From positions 1 to 45,440 of the forward strand of contig JBFLXJ010000022.1 in the NCBI GenBank assembly GCA_040757085.1: DNA of 45,440 nt, read 5' to 3'. Below, piece by piece: positions 1-7,981 of this stretch. The first letter of the stretch is position 1; the number at the start of each line of letters is the position of its first letter. A program made the position numbers and the translations under genes. The stretch is from Bacillota bacterium. GTDB lineage: Bacteria; Bacillota; Sulfobacillia; JACIYH01. The notes beneath the pieces are model-generated. The model saw only the letters and a program-made list of their open reading frames with translations, searched no databases and had not been told where the DNA came from.

Positions 1-71
1 GTAGCTCAGATGGTCAGAGCACGCGGTTCATACCCGCGGTGTCGCTGGTTCGAATCCAGCCGCCGCTACCA
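1..71 (+). tRNA. tRNA-Met (CAT), 5' end cut by window edge
   Basis: The D arm, anticodon arm, variable loop, T arm and encoded CCA are all visible. The anticodon CAT is at 29-31, on a CGCGG/CCGCG stem. The 3' acceptor strand CGCCGCT is followed by ACCA. The first six acceptor bases lie outside the window. The anticodon stem lacks the three consecutive G-C pairs of initiator tRNA, so this is probably elongator Met. A lysidine-modified tRNA-Ile with a CAT gene sequence cannot be excluded. Confidence 0.93.
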
Positions 72-81
72 AATCCAGGGT

Positions 82-157
82 GGACCATTAGCTCAACTGG
101 TAGAGCATCCGACTCTTAATCGGAGGGTTGCAGGTTCGAGTCCTGCATGGTCCACCA
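82..157 (+). tRNA. tRNA-Lys (CTT)
   Basis: This is a complete cloverleaf with acceptor GGACCAT pairing to ATGGTCC, T stem GCAGG/CCTGC, anticodon stem TCCGA/TCGGA and an encoded CCA. The anticodon CTT at 115-117 reads AAG lysine codons. It follows the tRNA-Met by 10 bases and is probably on the same transcript, which ends at the terminator at 171-200. Confidence 0.95.
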
Positions 158-170
158 GCAAGAACTAGAA

Positions 171-200
171 GCCGCAAGGAGTTGCGGCGTTTATTTTTGT
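171..200 (+). terminator. Intrinsic terminator of the tRNA operon
   Basis: A perfect 7-bp stem GCCGCAA/TTGCGGC (171-177 and 182-188) with a four-base loop is followed by a T-rich tract, GTTTATTTTTG. It lies 13 bases after the tRNA-Lys CCA, so it should end the tRNA transcript and separate it from the transporter gene downstream. Confidence 0.85.
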
Positions 201-334
201 CGGAACGGATTCACCGGCTGTGTCTCGGGGGAGGAGACACGTCTGGTGGCGGCGAACGTGATCCATTCGTGGGCCCTATCCTTGCTCCCGGGCACCTGGC
301 GGCCGCTCAGCGCGATCACAGAGGGGCGTTTGCC

Positions 335-1245
335 TTGCTTTCGGGGTACCTGTATCTGATCGGGGCGGTGCTGGCCTGGTCATCCCTCCCGGTGATGACC
401 AGGCTTGCGTATGATCTGGGATTTACACCCATGTGGCTTGGGTTCCTGCGCTTTGGGCTGGCCCTGATGGTTCTCCTACCGGCCTGCCTGATCCGGGGCA
501 GAACCTCCCTGGTCAACCTGACCCGGGACCGAGCGCTGCTCGTGAGCGTGATAGGGCAGGGTCTGGTGTTTACTGCGGCGGCTGTGACTGCCTTCTACGC
601 TTTGGACATGATGGCGGCCTCCCTGGCGACGATCCTCCTGTATCTGGCGCCTGCCCTGACCTGTGTGCTGGCAGCAGTTTTTTTGAAGGAGAAAATGACG
701 CGGGGGCGGCTGGTCGCCCTGGTTGTAACGCTTGCCGGCGTGGCGGCCGTCCGGGGCCCCGTGGCCCCGCGAGAATGCCGCTCGCGGGTGCAGGACTCGC
801 GATCCTGAGCGCGCTGCTATCGGCCACCCATTTTCTCCTGGGGCAAAAGAACACTGCCGTGGTTCACCCGCTGGTGCTGGCGACGGTGACGGTGGGGGTG
901 AGCGCCACTGCGTTCTCTGCGGCGCACCGCCTGTGGGCCCGGTGCGTTACCCCGATGAGTACACCCATGCTGTTGGTAGCCCTGGGTGTGGCCGTGCTGC
1001 CCACCGTACTTGGTACCGTCCTGGACCTGCTGGGCATACGCGCGATCGGGGCAGCTCGTGCCTCCATTGTCACCACGCTGGAACCGCCCATCGCACTGGG
1101 GTTAGCCCGGGTGGTGCTGGGCGACCGGTTGCTTCCCCTGCAGGCCCTGGGGGCCGTACTGGTAACCGCTGGCGTGCTGGTCTTGGGGCTTGAGGACTAT
1201 TTCGGTCGCCGCAGACGCCGTACGGAGGGGCCGCCGCCCCGGTAG
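335..1245 (+). pseudogene. EamA/DMT-family membrane transporter, frameshifted
   Basis: Two adjacent reading frames together spell one drug/metabolite (EamA) transporter of about 300 residues, the usual length. The first frame begins at TTG 335, after GAGGGG at 321-326, and gives the first five or so membrane helices (YLYLIGAVLAWSSLPV, then ATILLYLAPALTCVLAAVF). It leaves the family pattern after about 765 and stops at 808. The second frame resumes at MPLAGAGLAILSALLS near 775 and carries the second EamA repeat (IVTTLEPPIALGLARVVLGD) to the stop at 1245. The shift equals a one-base loss in a C/G-rich stretch around 750-775. Substrate unknown. It could be a true pseudogene or a sequencing error in a C run. 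Confidence 0.8.
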
Positions 1246-1313
1246 TCAGGCGGGGGACCCCACGCGGGTGCCGTTTGTGTGAGGTGGACGACGCGTGCTG
1301 TCGACGCGGTTGC

Positions 1314-1343
1314 TTGACGGCATTGAGCACGAGGTGGTAAGAT
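1314..1343 (+). promoter_or_regulatory. Sigma-A type promoter for corA leader
   Basis: TTGACG (1314-1319) and TAAGAT (1338-1343) are separated by 18 bases. This places a transcription start near 1350, upstream of the structured leader. It is the clearest promoter-like pair in this gap. Confidence 0.55.
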
Positions 1344-1349
1344 CGCTTG

Positions 1350-1500
1350 GGATTCAAAGAGGTGAAGTGTTGGTGGACGCCGACCAACGAGGTTGTAGGG
1401 CTCGGCATGCGTATACCGGCGGGGGGTGAGCCGGCTCGCCCTGAGGGGCTTGCCGGGTATGTTGGCAACTGAGAAACGCCCTCCCACCGGGGGCGTTTTG
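1350..1500 (+). ncRNA. Unidentified structured leader RNA before corA
   Basis: The 325-base gap between the transporter remnant and corA holds a promoter, several hairpins and a terminator, and no credible gene. Visible helices are GTTGGT/ACCAAC (1369-1374 with 1383-1388), AGGGC..CGGC with GCCG..GCCCT (1397-1406 with 1430-1442), and TTGCC/GGCAA (1450-1454 with 1464-1468). The terminator follows at 1474-1499. A terminated leader before a metal transporter suggests a riboswitch or attenuator, but an independent small RNA is equally possible. I could not match it to M-box, manganese (yybP-ykoY), NiCo, c-di-AMP, T-box, SRP or 6S consensus elements by eye. Confidence 0.4.
1474..1499 (+). terminator. 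Intrinsic terminator between leader and corA
   Basis: AAACGCCC (1474-1481) pairs perfectly with GGGCGTTT (1491-1498) around a nine-base loop, and a short T run follows. It ends about 70 bases before the corA start, as in transcription-attenuated leaders. Confidence 0.8.
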
Positions 1501-1570
1501 TGTTACCGGGGAGACTGTTCGGGCTGCACGTGCGGGGGTGGGCGGGTCGCCAGCGCGAGGGGGTGAGGGT

Positions 1571-2527
1571 ATGCTGCGGGCATACCGCGAGATTGACTCT
1601 GTCGTGCAACCTGTGGAAGCCATCGGGCAGCCGGGGACATGGATACATCTGGTTGCTCCCACCGAAGAGGAAGTCGTTGGGGTAAGTGTCGCCACCGGGC
1701 TACTGCCCGAATTCCTGCGGGCAGCTCTGGACGAGGACGAGCGGCCACGGCAGGAAGCCGAAGGAGATCAGGCCCTGGTAATCATCAGTATCCCCGTAGC
1801 GCGGTCCCCCCTGAGATACGGCACCATACCTCTCGGTATCGTGGTCAGTCCCAGGTTCCTGGTCACGGTGTGCCTGGAGGAAACCCCCGTGGTGAACGCT
1901 CTGGTGGCGCACGGTAAGGTGCACCCGGGGAAGAAGACAAGGTTGTTGTTGCAACTGCTGTATCGGACCGCAAGCCTGTACCTCGAGTACCTGCAGCGCC
2001 TCGATCGCAAAGCAGAAGAACTGGAAAGTGCTTTGCGCCGCTCCATGCGCAACGAGGAGATGTTCGACCTGATGGAGGTACAGAAGAGCCTGGTATTCCT
2101 GACCACCGCCCTCCGGGCAAATCAGATCGTCATGGAAAAGCTGCTCCGCTCCCGGTTGCGCCCCGTCAGCGAGGGCGAAAACGGGGGCTGGCCATTGCGC
2201 CTTTACCCCGAAGACGAGGATCTCCTGGAGGATGCCATCACCGAAAACCAGCAGGCCCTCTCGGCCGCCGAAGTGCACAGCAACATCCTCACCGCCACGA
2301 TGGACGCTTTTGCCTCCATCATATCGAACAACCTGAATATCGTGATGAAGTTCCTGGCTGCTGTGACCATCATACTCGCCATTCCGACGGTCATAGGCAC
2401 CTTTTACGGGATGAACGTGGCCCTCCCCTTCCAGGAGAGTCCCTTCGCTTTCGCCATTATCGTGTCCATGTCTGCCCTCGCCAGCGCAGCCGCCACCCTG
2501 CTGTTGTGGCGCAGGCGCATGCTGTGA
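1571..2527 (+). CDS. corA: CorA-family divalent metal (Mg2+/Co2+) transporter
   Basis: A 318-residue inner-membrane channel of the CorA/MIT family. The long N-terminal cytoplasmic part includes the charged helices typical of the CorA funnel (around residues 130-230). Two C-terminal membrane helices follow, with the signature GMN at the end of the first, in [11 protein letters not shown] at about residue 280. The ATG at 1571 is chosen because GCGAGGGGG lies just upstream and the protein then begins MLRAYREID. An earlier in-frame start at 1538 has no better ribosome site. It sits behind a terminated leader, so expression may be attenuated. The exact ion cannot be told from sequence. Confidence 0.9.
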   Translation: MLRAYREIDSVVQPVEAIGQPGTWIHLVAPTEEEVVGVSVATGLLPEFLRAALDEDERPRQEAEGDQALVIISIPVARSPLRYGTIPLGIVVSPRFLVTVCLEETPVVNALVAHGKVHPGKKTRLLLQLLYRTASLYLEYLQRLDRKAEELESALRRSMRNEEMFDLMEVQKSLVFLTTALRANQIVMEKLLRSRLRPVSEGENGGWPLRLYPEDEDLLEDAITENQQALSAAEVHSNILTATMDAFASIISNNLNIVMKFLAAVTIILAIPTVIGTFYGMNVALPFQESPFAFAIIVSMSALASAAATLLLWRRRML

Positions 2528-2546
2528 AGTCCTCGGGGGGTATTCG

Positions 2547-3254
2547 GTGAAGGGGAAGGTCCTGGTGGTCGAGGACGAAGAGGTGTTGCTTTCCACCCTG
2601 AAGTTCAACCTGGAGAAGGAAGGGTATGCGGTGGTGACGGCTCGCGACGGTTGGGAGGCCCTGGAGGTGGCGCGGGCCGAGAAGCCGGACCTGGTGCTGC
2701 TGGACATCATGTTGCCGGAACTGGATGGGATCGAGGTGTGTCGCCATCTGCGCCGGGAAAGTACCGTACCCGTGATCATGCTCACCGCCCGCGGGGAGGA
2801 GATCGATCGGGTGGTGGGCCTGGAGGTGGGCGCGGACGATTATGTGACCAAGCCCTTCAGCATGCGGGAGCTGCTGGCCCGGGTACGGGCGGTGCTGCGG
2901 CGGGTGGCCCTGGATCACGAGGCGGCCACCGCCTCTGCCCGGGAAAGTTCCCGGGTAGTGGAAGCGGGGCCGGTTACCATCGATGCGGCCGCCAGGCGGG
3001 TGCGGGTGCGGGGCGAAAACGTGGAACTCCGCCCGAAAGAATTCGACCTGCTCTGGCTGCTGGTGCAGAACCGGGGAGTGGTGCTCTCTCGCGATCTCAT
3101 CCTGGAAAAGGTGTGGGGTTACGACTTCCCCGGTGACGCCCGTACGGTTGACGTGCACATCCGCTGGCTGCGGGAGAAGATAGAAGAGAACCCCGGGCAG
3201 CCACGCTGGATTACCACCGTGCGCGGCCTGGGTTACCGGTTTGAGCCGGGTTAG
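2547..3254 (+). CDS. phoP: OmpR/PhoB-family response regulator (PhoP-like)
   Basis: A 235-residue two-component response regulator. The receiver domain (1-120) has the acidic pair E9/D10, phospho-acceptor Asp53 in VLLDIMLPE, Thr80 and Lys102. The C-terminal winged helix (about 140-233) has the OmpR/PhoB pattern ending [12 protein letters not shown]. It starts at GTG 2547 behind a GGGGGG stretch. It lies six bases before the kinase gene and just before the pst genes, which supports phosphate-starvation control. Phosphorylated PhoP would bind the TTAAC-type repeats near 5840-5947. Confidence 0.9.
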   Translation: MKGKVLVVEDEEVLLSTLKFNLEKEGYAVVTARDGWEALEVARAEKPDLVLLDIMLPELDGIEVCRHLRRESTVPVIMLTARGEEIDRVVGLEVGADDYVTKPFSMRELLARVRAVLRRVALDHEAATASARESSRVVEAGPVTIDAAARRVRVRGENVELRPKEFDLLWLLVQNRGVVLSRDLILEKVWGYDFPGDARTVDVHIRWLREKIEENPGQPRWITTVRGLGYRFEPG

Positions 3255-3259
3255 GCGGG

Positions 3260-5002
3260 ATGGCGGTGCGGTCGCTGGCGGGCAGGGCAGCCCTGGTATA
3301 CACCTTGCTGATAGTGGTGTTCCTGGGCGGTGCGGGCTGGTACCTGACCGCGGCGGCGGAGAGATTTGCGTTGGAAAGCCTCACGGATCAGTTGTCGGGG
3401 CAGGCGGGCGCCGTAGCCACGGCCGTCCTGCCTTACCTGGAGGGCGACCGCCATCCTGCGGCCCTGCGCGGCTTGGTTGCCCAGATGGCGGCCACCATCG
3501 GGGCGCGGGTGACCATCGTGGACGCCGCGGGAAATGTGCTGGCGGATTCCCACCACGATCCTGACACGATGGAGAACCACGCCCACCGGCCGGAGATCCG
3601 CCGGGCCATGACAGGAGGGTGGGGATCGGCCATCCGCACGAGCCAAACCCTGGGGGAGCGCATGCTGTACGTGGCGGTCCCGGTCGGTGACCCGGCGCGA
3701 CCGGCAGGGGTGGCCCGGGTGGCCTGGTCCCTGGCCCGGGTGGACCGCTGGCTGGGAGGACTGCGCCGGACGTTCTTGCTGGGCACGCTGGTCTCGCTGG
3801 CCCTGGCGGTGGGAGCCTCGGTGGCGGTGGCACGGTGGCTGAGCCGACCGCTGCTCGAACTGGGAGCGCGGGCGCGGGCCATGGCCGATGGCGACATGGA
3901 CGGCCGGCTGTACCTGCGGGAGCCGCAGGAAGTGGCCGAAATCGGCTCTGCCCTGAACGAACTGGCTTCCCGCCTGCAGGGGACCATATCGGAACTGGAG
4001 CAGCAGCGCCGGGAACTGGCGGCGCTGCTGGAGCAAATGGTGGACGGAGTGGTGGTGGTCGGCCGGGGGGGGCAGCCGGTGCGCAGCAACGCAGCGGCGC
4101 GCCGGCTCCTGGGTGCGGGCCTGGCTGCCCCCGGGGTACGGGTAACCGAGGTGGTACCCCAACCCGAGGTGCGCAGGGCCCTGGAAGCCTGCCTGGGCGG
4201 GCAGCGGGAGGAAGTGATCCTGCAGCACGGCGACCTGCTCCTGCGCCTGGTCATGACCCCGGTGGAGGAGGGTGCCCTCATCCTGGTACAGGACCTCACC
4301 GCCGTGCGGCGCCTGGAGACCATGCGGCGGGACTTCGTGGCCAACCTCTCCCACGAGATCCGCACGCCCCTCGCGGTAATAAAGGCCCTGGCGGAGACGC
4401 TGGAGCGCACCTCGGACCCCGAGGAGGCGCGTCCCTTCCTGTTGCAGCTGGGAGGGCAGGTGGATCGCCTTGCCCTCCTCACGCGGCGCCTGATGGAACT
4501 GGCGCGCCTGGAGTCGGGGAATCCCGAACTCAACTTGCAGGATTGCCATCTGGGTGAAATTGCCCGTTCCACGGTCGATAGCCTGGCACCCATGGCTCGG
4601 CTGAAGGGGATATCCGTGGATCTGGACGTACCTGCGGACCTACCCCGCGTGCGGGGGGACCCCGACCTCCTGCGGGAGCTGCTGGGGAACCTCCTGGACA
4701 ACGCCCTCAAGTTTACCTCGGCCGGCGGCCAGGTGAGGATTTCTGCCCGCCCCCGCGATGGGCGGGTGCTGGTGCAGGTGCGGGATACCGGCAGGGGAAT
4801 CCCGGCGGCCGACCTTCCCCGGATTTTCGAGCGGTTTTACAAAGGCCAGGGGCGTCCGGGCGCGGGTACGGGCCTGGGTTTGGCCATATGCAAGCACATC
4901 GTGCTGGTCCACGGCGGCGAAATCTGGGCAGAAAGCGAGCCTGGGAAGGGCTCCACCTTCTCGTTCACCCTTCCCCTCCGGGGTCCGACTGAACGGGATT
5001 AG
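3260..5002 (+). CDS. phoR: Sensor histidine kinase PhoR
   Basis: A 580-residue membrane sensor kinase, partner of the regulator just upstream. A first membrane helix lies at about 10-30, followed by an extracytoplasmic sensor region. A second helix lies at about 170-192, then HAMP (195-245), a PAS-like domain (255-345) and HisKA with phospho-acceptor His365 in [14 protein letters not shown]. The ATPase domain has the N box [17 protein letters not shown] and [11 protein letters not shown]. The PAS plus HAMP layout matches clostridial and Bacillus PhoR. The gene is convergent with pstB, with 25 bases between stops that include a small CGGGC/GCCCG hairpin. Confidence 0.9.
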   Translation: MAVRSLAGRAALVYTLLIVVFLGGAGWYLTAAAERFALESLTDQLSGQAGAVATAVLPYLEGDRHPAALRGLVAQMAATIGARVTIVDAAGNVLADSHHDPDTMENHAHRPEIRRAMTGGWGSAIRTSQTLGERMLYVAVPVGDPARPAGVARVAWSLARVDRWLGGLRRTFLLGTLVSLALAVGASVAVARWLSRPLLELGARARAMADGDMDGRLYLREPQEVAEIGSALNELASRLQGTISELEQQRRELAALLEQMVDGVVVVGRGGQPVRSNAAARRLLGAGLAAPGVRVTEVVPQPEVRRALEACLGGQREEVILQHGDLLLRLVMTPVEEGALILVQDLTAVRRLETMRRDFVANLSHEIRTPLAVIKALAETLERTSDPEEARPFLLQLGGQVDRLALLTRRLMELARLESGNPELNLQDCHLGEIARSTVDSLAPMARLKGISVDLDVPADLPRVRGDPDLLRELLGNLLDNALKFTSAGGQVRISARPRDGRVLVQVRDTGRGIPAADLPRIFERFYKGQGRPGAGTGLGLAICKHIVLVHGGEIWAESEPGKGSTFSFTLPLRGPTERD

Positions 5003-5027
5003 CACTCGGGCGAGGGGAGCCCGGACG

Positions 5028-5792
5028 TTAGCCGAAGCGGCCGGTGATGTAATCCTCGGTGCGCTTGTCCCGGGGGGCGGTGAAGATGCGATCCGTGGGC
5101 CCGTACTCCACCAGCTCCCCCATGAGGAAGAAGCCCGTGAAATCGGATATACGGGCGGCCTGCTGCATGTTGTGGGTGACGATGACGATGGTGTACCGGC
5201 TCTTCAACTGCTCGATCAGGTCTTCCAGTTTGCCGGTCGAGATGGGGTCCAGGGCCGAGGCAGGCTCGTCCATCAGGATGACTTCCGGCTCCACTGCCAG
5301 CACCCTGGCGATCACCAGGCGTTGCTGCTGCCCGCCCGACAGGCCCAGCGCGGAACGGAACAGCCTGTCTTTGACTTCGTCCCACAGGGCGGCTGCCTGG
5401 AGGCTGCGCTCCACGATCTGGTCCAGTGTTTTCCGGTCCTTCACCCCGTGGATCCGAGGGCCATATGCCACGTTCTCATATACCGACATGGGAAACGGGT
5501 TGGGGCGCTGAAATACCATCCCCACCCGCTTGCGCAGGCCCACCACGTCGGTGCCGGGCGCATAGATGTCGTGCCCGTCCAGGAATACCTGGCCCTTCGT
5601 TCGGGCGGATTCCACCAGGTCGTTCATACGGTTGAGGGAACGGAGGAACGTCGATTTCCCGCACCCCGATGGTCCGATGAGGGCGGTCACCCGGTTGGCC
5701 ATGATTCCCAGGTTTACTTTCTTCAAAGCCTGGATATTGCCGTACCACACGGAAAGGTCGATGGCCCTGATTTTGTACTGGTTGTCGTTCAG
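5028..5792 (-). CDS. pstB: Phosphate ABC transporter ATP-binding protein PstB
   Basis: A 254-residue ATPase of the high-affinity phosphate importer. Walker [10 protein letters not shown] is at 40-48, the signature is LSGGQQQRL, Walker B is [13 protein letters not shown], and the switch His is in [10 protein letters not shown]. It also carries the PstB-typical [21 protein letters not shown] place the start at a CTG (5792) because GGGAGGTGG lies eight bases upstream and family homology begins there ([12 protein letters not shown]). GTG 5801 and ATG 5903 are in frame, but the first lacks a ribosome site and the second would put the Pho-box repeats inside the gene. It is divergent from pstSCA rather than at the operon end. 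No phoU is present. Confidence 0.93.
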   Translation of the reverse strand: MNDNQYKIRAIDLSVWYGNIQALKKVNLGIMANRVTALIGPSGCGKSTFLRSLNRMNDLVESARTKGQVFLDGHDIYAPGTDVVGLRKRVGMVFQRPNPFPMSVYENVAYGPRIHGVKDRKTLDQIVERSLQAAALWDEVKDRLFRSALGLSGGQQQRLVIARVLAVEPEVILMDEPASALDPISTGKLEDLIEQLKSRYTIVIVTHNMQQAARISDFTGFFLMGELVEYGPTDRIFTAPRDKRTEDYITGRFG

Positions 5793-5839
5793 ACCGGCCA
5801 CCTCCCGCAGGGGAGGGTAGCATTCCCCTATGAACGCCA

Positions 5840-5867
5840 GGTTAAGGGAGGTTAAACGCCGGGTTAA
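5840..5867 (-). promoter_or_regulatory. Pho box array upstream of pstB
   Basis: Read on the minus strand, three TTAACC hexamers occur (plus-strand positions 5862-5867, 5850-5855 and 5840-5845) with spacers of six and four bases. Bacillus PhoP binds direct repeats of TT(A/T/C)ACA at about 11-bp period, so this is a close variant. It lies 48-75 bases ahead of the pstB start. PhoP binding is inferred from context. Confidence 0.6.
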
Positions 5868-5919
5868 CTGAGGAGGCGGCTGAACCGGGCCGATGGATCC
5901 CATGTACTCTTTTCCGAGA

Positions 5920-5974
5920 TTTAAGGAAGAGATAACGAGCCTTTAAAGCGCGCTTAGAGACCCTCCCCTATAAC
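5920..5974 (+). promoter_or_regulatory. Pho box array and -10 element of pstS
   Basis: TTTAAG (5920-5925), GATAAC (5931-5936) and TTTAAA (5942-5947) repeat at exactly 11-bp spacing. The TATAAC -10 element lies at 5969-5974, 21 bases further on, and there is no good -35 box. That layout is characteristic of PhoP-activated promoters in Bacillus. The transcript would start near 5981, shortly before the pstS ribosome site. Confidence 0.6.
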
Positions 5975-6008
5975 GAAGGTGCAAGCCGGAAGAAGGAGGA
6001 GGGAAACC

Positions 6009-6938
6009 GTGCGCGCGAGACTGGGTGGCGCAACAAAGCGGGCTGGCAGGATGTCGCGCCTGGCGGCCGCTCTGGTGCTGGCGGCGGCCCTGGCCCTCGC
6101 GGTGTCGGGTTGTGGCGGCGGAGGGGCCACGCAGCCCGAGGAGAAGGGAAAAGTGCTGAAGGGCACCATCACCGCAGTGGGCTCCACGGCCATGCAGCCC
6201 CTGGTGGAGAGGGCGGCTCATAGGTTCATGCAGGCTCATCCCGAGGTGCAAATAAGCGTGCAGGGCGGGGGCAGTGGCACCGGCCTTTCTCAGGTGGCGG
6301 CAGGAGCATGCGACATCGGGAATTCCGACGTGTTTGCCGAGGAGAAGGAGGGCATCGATGCCTCCCAGTTGGTGGATCACAAGGTGTGCGTGGTGGGGAT
6401 GGCGGCGGTGGTCAATCCCGGTGTGACGGTGGACAACCTCACCCGGCAGCAATTGATCGACATCTTCACCGGCAGGATCACCAACTGGAAGGAAGTGGGC
6501 GGGCCCGACGTCAAAGTGGTGGTGGTTAACCGACCCAAGGGTTCGGGCAGCCGGGCTACCTTCAAGAAGTACGCACTGGGCGGGGCCGAGGAAGTTCAGA
6601 GTATTGAGGAAGATTCCTCCGGTGCGGTGCGCCGGATCATCAGGGATACCCCGGGCGCCATCGGGTACCTGGCCCTCTCGTACCTGGATGGCAGCGTCAA
6701 GGTCATCAGCCTGGACGGGGTAGCTCCCACCAAGGAAAACATCGTGACGGGGAGATACCCGGTCTGGGCCTACCAGCACATGTACACTAAGGGACAGCCC
6801 TCCGGGGTGACGAAGGCCTTCATCGAGTACATGTTGTCTGCCGAGGTGCAGACCACGCTGGTGCCGGAGATGGGTTACATCCCGGTCACCGAGATGAAGG
6901 TGGAGCGCGACTGGAAGGGTAACGTCACGCCCAGGTAG
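6009..6938 (+). CDS. pstS: Phosphate-binding lipoprotein PstS
   Basis: A 309-residue substrate-binding protein of the Pst importer. A lipoprotein signal peptide ends in the lipobox LAVSGC, with lipidated Cys35. The mature part has the PstS landmarks AVGSTAMQPLVE, GGGSGTGLSQV, NRPKGSGSRATF and PGAIGYLALSY, which form the phosphate site in the family. GTG 6009 is chosen because AAGGAGGA lies eight bases upstream. A GTG at 5979 would overlap the -10 region. It is first in the plus-strand pst operon. The spacer to pstC holds a strong hairpin that could favour pstS mRNA. Confidence 0.93.
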   Translation: MRARLGGATKRAGRMSRLAAALVLAAALALAVSGCGGGGATQPEEKGKVLKGTITAVGSTAMQPLVERAAHRFMQAHPEVQISVQGGGSGTGLSQVAAGACDIGNSDVFAEEKEGIDASQLVDHKVCVVGMAAVVNPGVTVDNLTRQQLIDIFTGRITNWKEVGGPDVKVVVVNRPKGSGSRATFKKYALGGAEEVQSIEEDSSGAVRRIIRDTPGAIGYLALSYLDGSVKVISLDGVAPTKENIVTGRYPVWAYQHMYTKGQPSGVTKAFIEYMLSAEVQTTLVPEMGYIPVTEMKVERDWKGNVTPR

Positions 6939-6970
6939 CGGCGCGACACTGGGCGGCTGGAACCAAGGGT

Positions 6971-7008
6971 GGCGGTACGGCAGGCCCGCGGGGGGCCTGC
7001 CCTACCGC
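6971..7008 (+). other. Strong hairpin between pstS and pstC
   Basis: A long near-perfect inverted repeat: outer arms GGCGGTA/TACCGCC, inner arms GGCAGGCCC/GGGCCTGCC, and one C-C mismatch. There is no T tract, so simple intrinsic termination is unlikely. Its place just after the binding-protein gene fits a 3'-protective or partial-stop element that raises pstS over pstCA, as is common in binding-protein operons. Confidence 0.6.
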
Positions 7009-7030
7009 CTCCCGTGCGAGGAGGCAAAAC

Positions 7031-7981
7031 ATGAAAAAGAGCACCGACACGGGGGCTGGCATGCTCTCACGGAGGGTTGTCAGTGGCCGCTTGCGGAGGA
7101 GCGGTAGCGGGCTGTCATGGGAGCGGGGATTGCTCCTTGCCTGCGCGGGACTGGTAATCGTGCTTACCGTCAGCATCATCGTGTTCATTTCCACCAAAGG
7201 GCTGGCTACCTTCCTGGTGAACCGGGTGAGTCCAGCGGAATTCCTCCTAAGCACCGAGTGGGCGCCTGACCGTCCGGCAGAACAGGGCGGGCCCAGGGTG
7301 GGTGGCCTTCCCTACATCTTGGGGTCAGTGGCTGTTTCCGTACTGGCGGTAATGGTGGCTACCCCCCTCGGCCTTTCCGGAGCCGTGTTCGCGGTGGAGG
7401 TGGCACCCCGCTGGGGCCAGCGCGTGCTGCAACCCGCTCTGGAGATGCTGGCGGGAATTCCCTCGGTGGTGTACGGGTGGATGGGACTGACCGTGCTGGT
7501 GCCGTTCGTGCGCGAGCACGCAGGAGGCCTGGGCTTCAGCCTGCTGGCGGGCTTCCTGGTGTTGTCGGTCATGGTCCTGCCCACCATTTTCACCGTTTCC
7601 GCGGACAGCCTGCGGGCTCTGCCCCCCGATCTCAAGGAAGCCGCCTACGCCCTGGGATCCACCCGCTGGCAGACCATACGGCGGGTGCTCCTGCCGGCGG
7701 CGCGATCCGGTATCATAGCCGGTGTGGTTCTGGGGCTGGCGCGGGCCTTCGGGGAGGCGCTGGCCGTGCAGATGGTGATCGGCAACACCCGCAAGATCCC
7801 TACTTCTCTGCTGGATCCCGTGACGACCCTCACCAGCGCCATCACCATGGACATGCCGTATACGGTCATGGGGTCACTGTGGAACAACGTGCTGTGGTCC
7901 ATGGCCCTCCTGCTCCTCTTGATGTCCTGCGGGTTCATCGTCGCCATCAAGCTCATAGCCCGGCGGGGGGTGAAACTGTGA
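7031..7981 (+). CDS. pstC: Phosphate ABC transporter permease PstC
   Basis: A 316-residue inner-membrane permease with about six helices. The first (about 38-60) follows a basic N-terminus. The periplasmic loop contains FLLSTEWAPDR, typical of PstC. The binding-protein-dependent transport motif is in LKEAAYALGSTRWQTIRRV. The ATG at 7031 follows GCGAGGAGGC. The stop overlaps the pstA start by three bases (GTGA), so translation is coupled. It forms the membrane channel with PstA, driven by PstB. Confidence 0.93.
   Translation: MKKSTDTGAGMLSRRVVSGRLRRSGSGLSWERGLLLACAGLVIVLTVSIIVFISTKGLATFLVNRVSPAEFLLSTEWAPDRPAEQGGPRVGGLPYILGSVAVSVLAVMVATPLGLSGAVFAVEVAPRWGQRVLQPALEMLAGIPSVVYGWMGLTVLVPFVREHAGGLGFSLLAGFLVLSVMVLPTIFTVSADSLRALPPDLKEAAYALGSTRWQTIRRVLLPAARSGIIAGVVLGLARAFGEALAVQMVIGNTRKIPTSLLDPVTTLTSAITMDMPYTVMGSLWNNVLWSMALLLLLMSCGFIVAIKLIARRGVKL

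Noticed and set aside
1350-1500. M-box, manganese, NiCo or c-di-AMP riboswitch, T-box, 6S or SRP RNA
   Set aside because: Conserved core sequences of these classes were not found by eye, so the leader is reported as unidentified.
3251-4549. Minus-strand open frames of over 400 codons opposite phoR
   Set aside because: They mirror phoR codons and show no family pattern or ribosome site.
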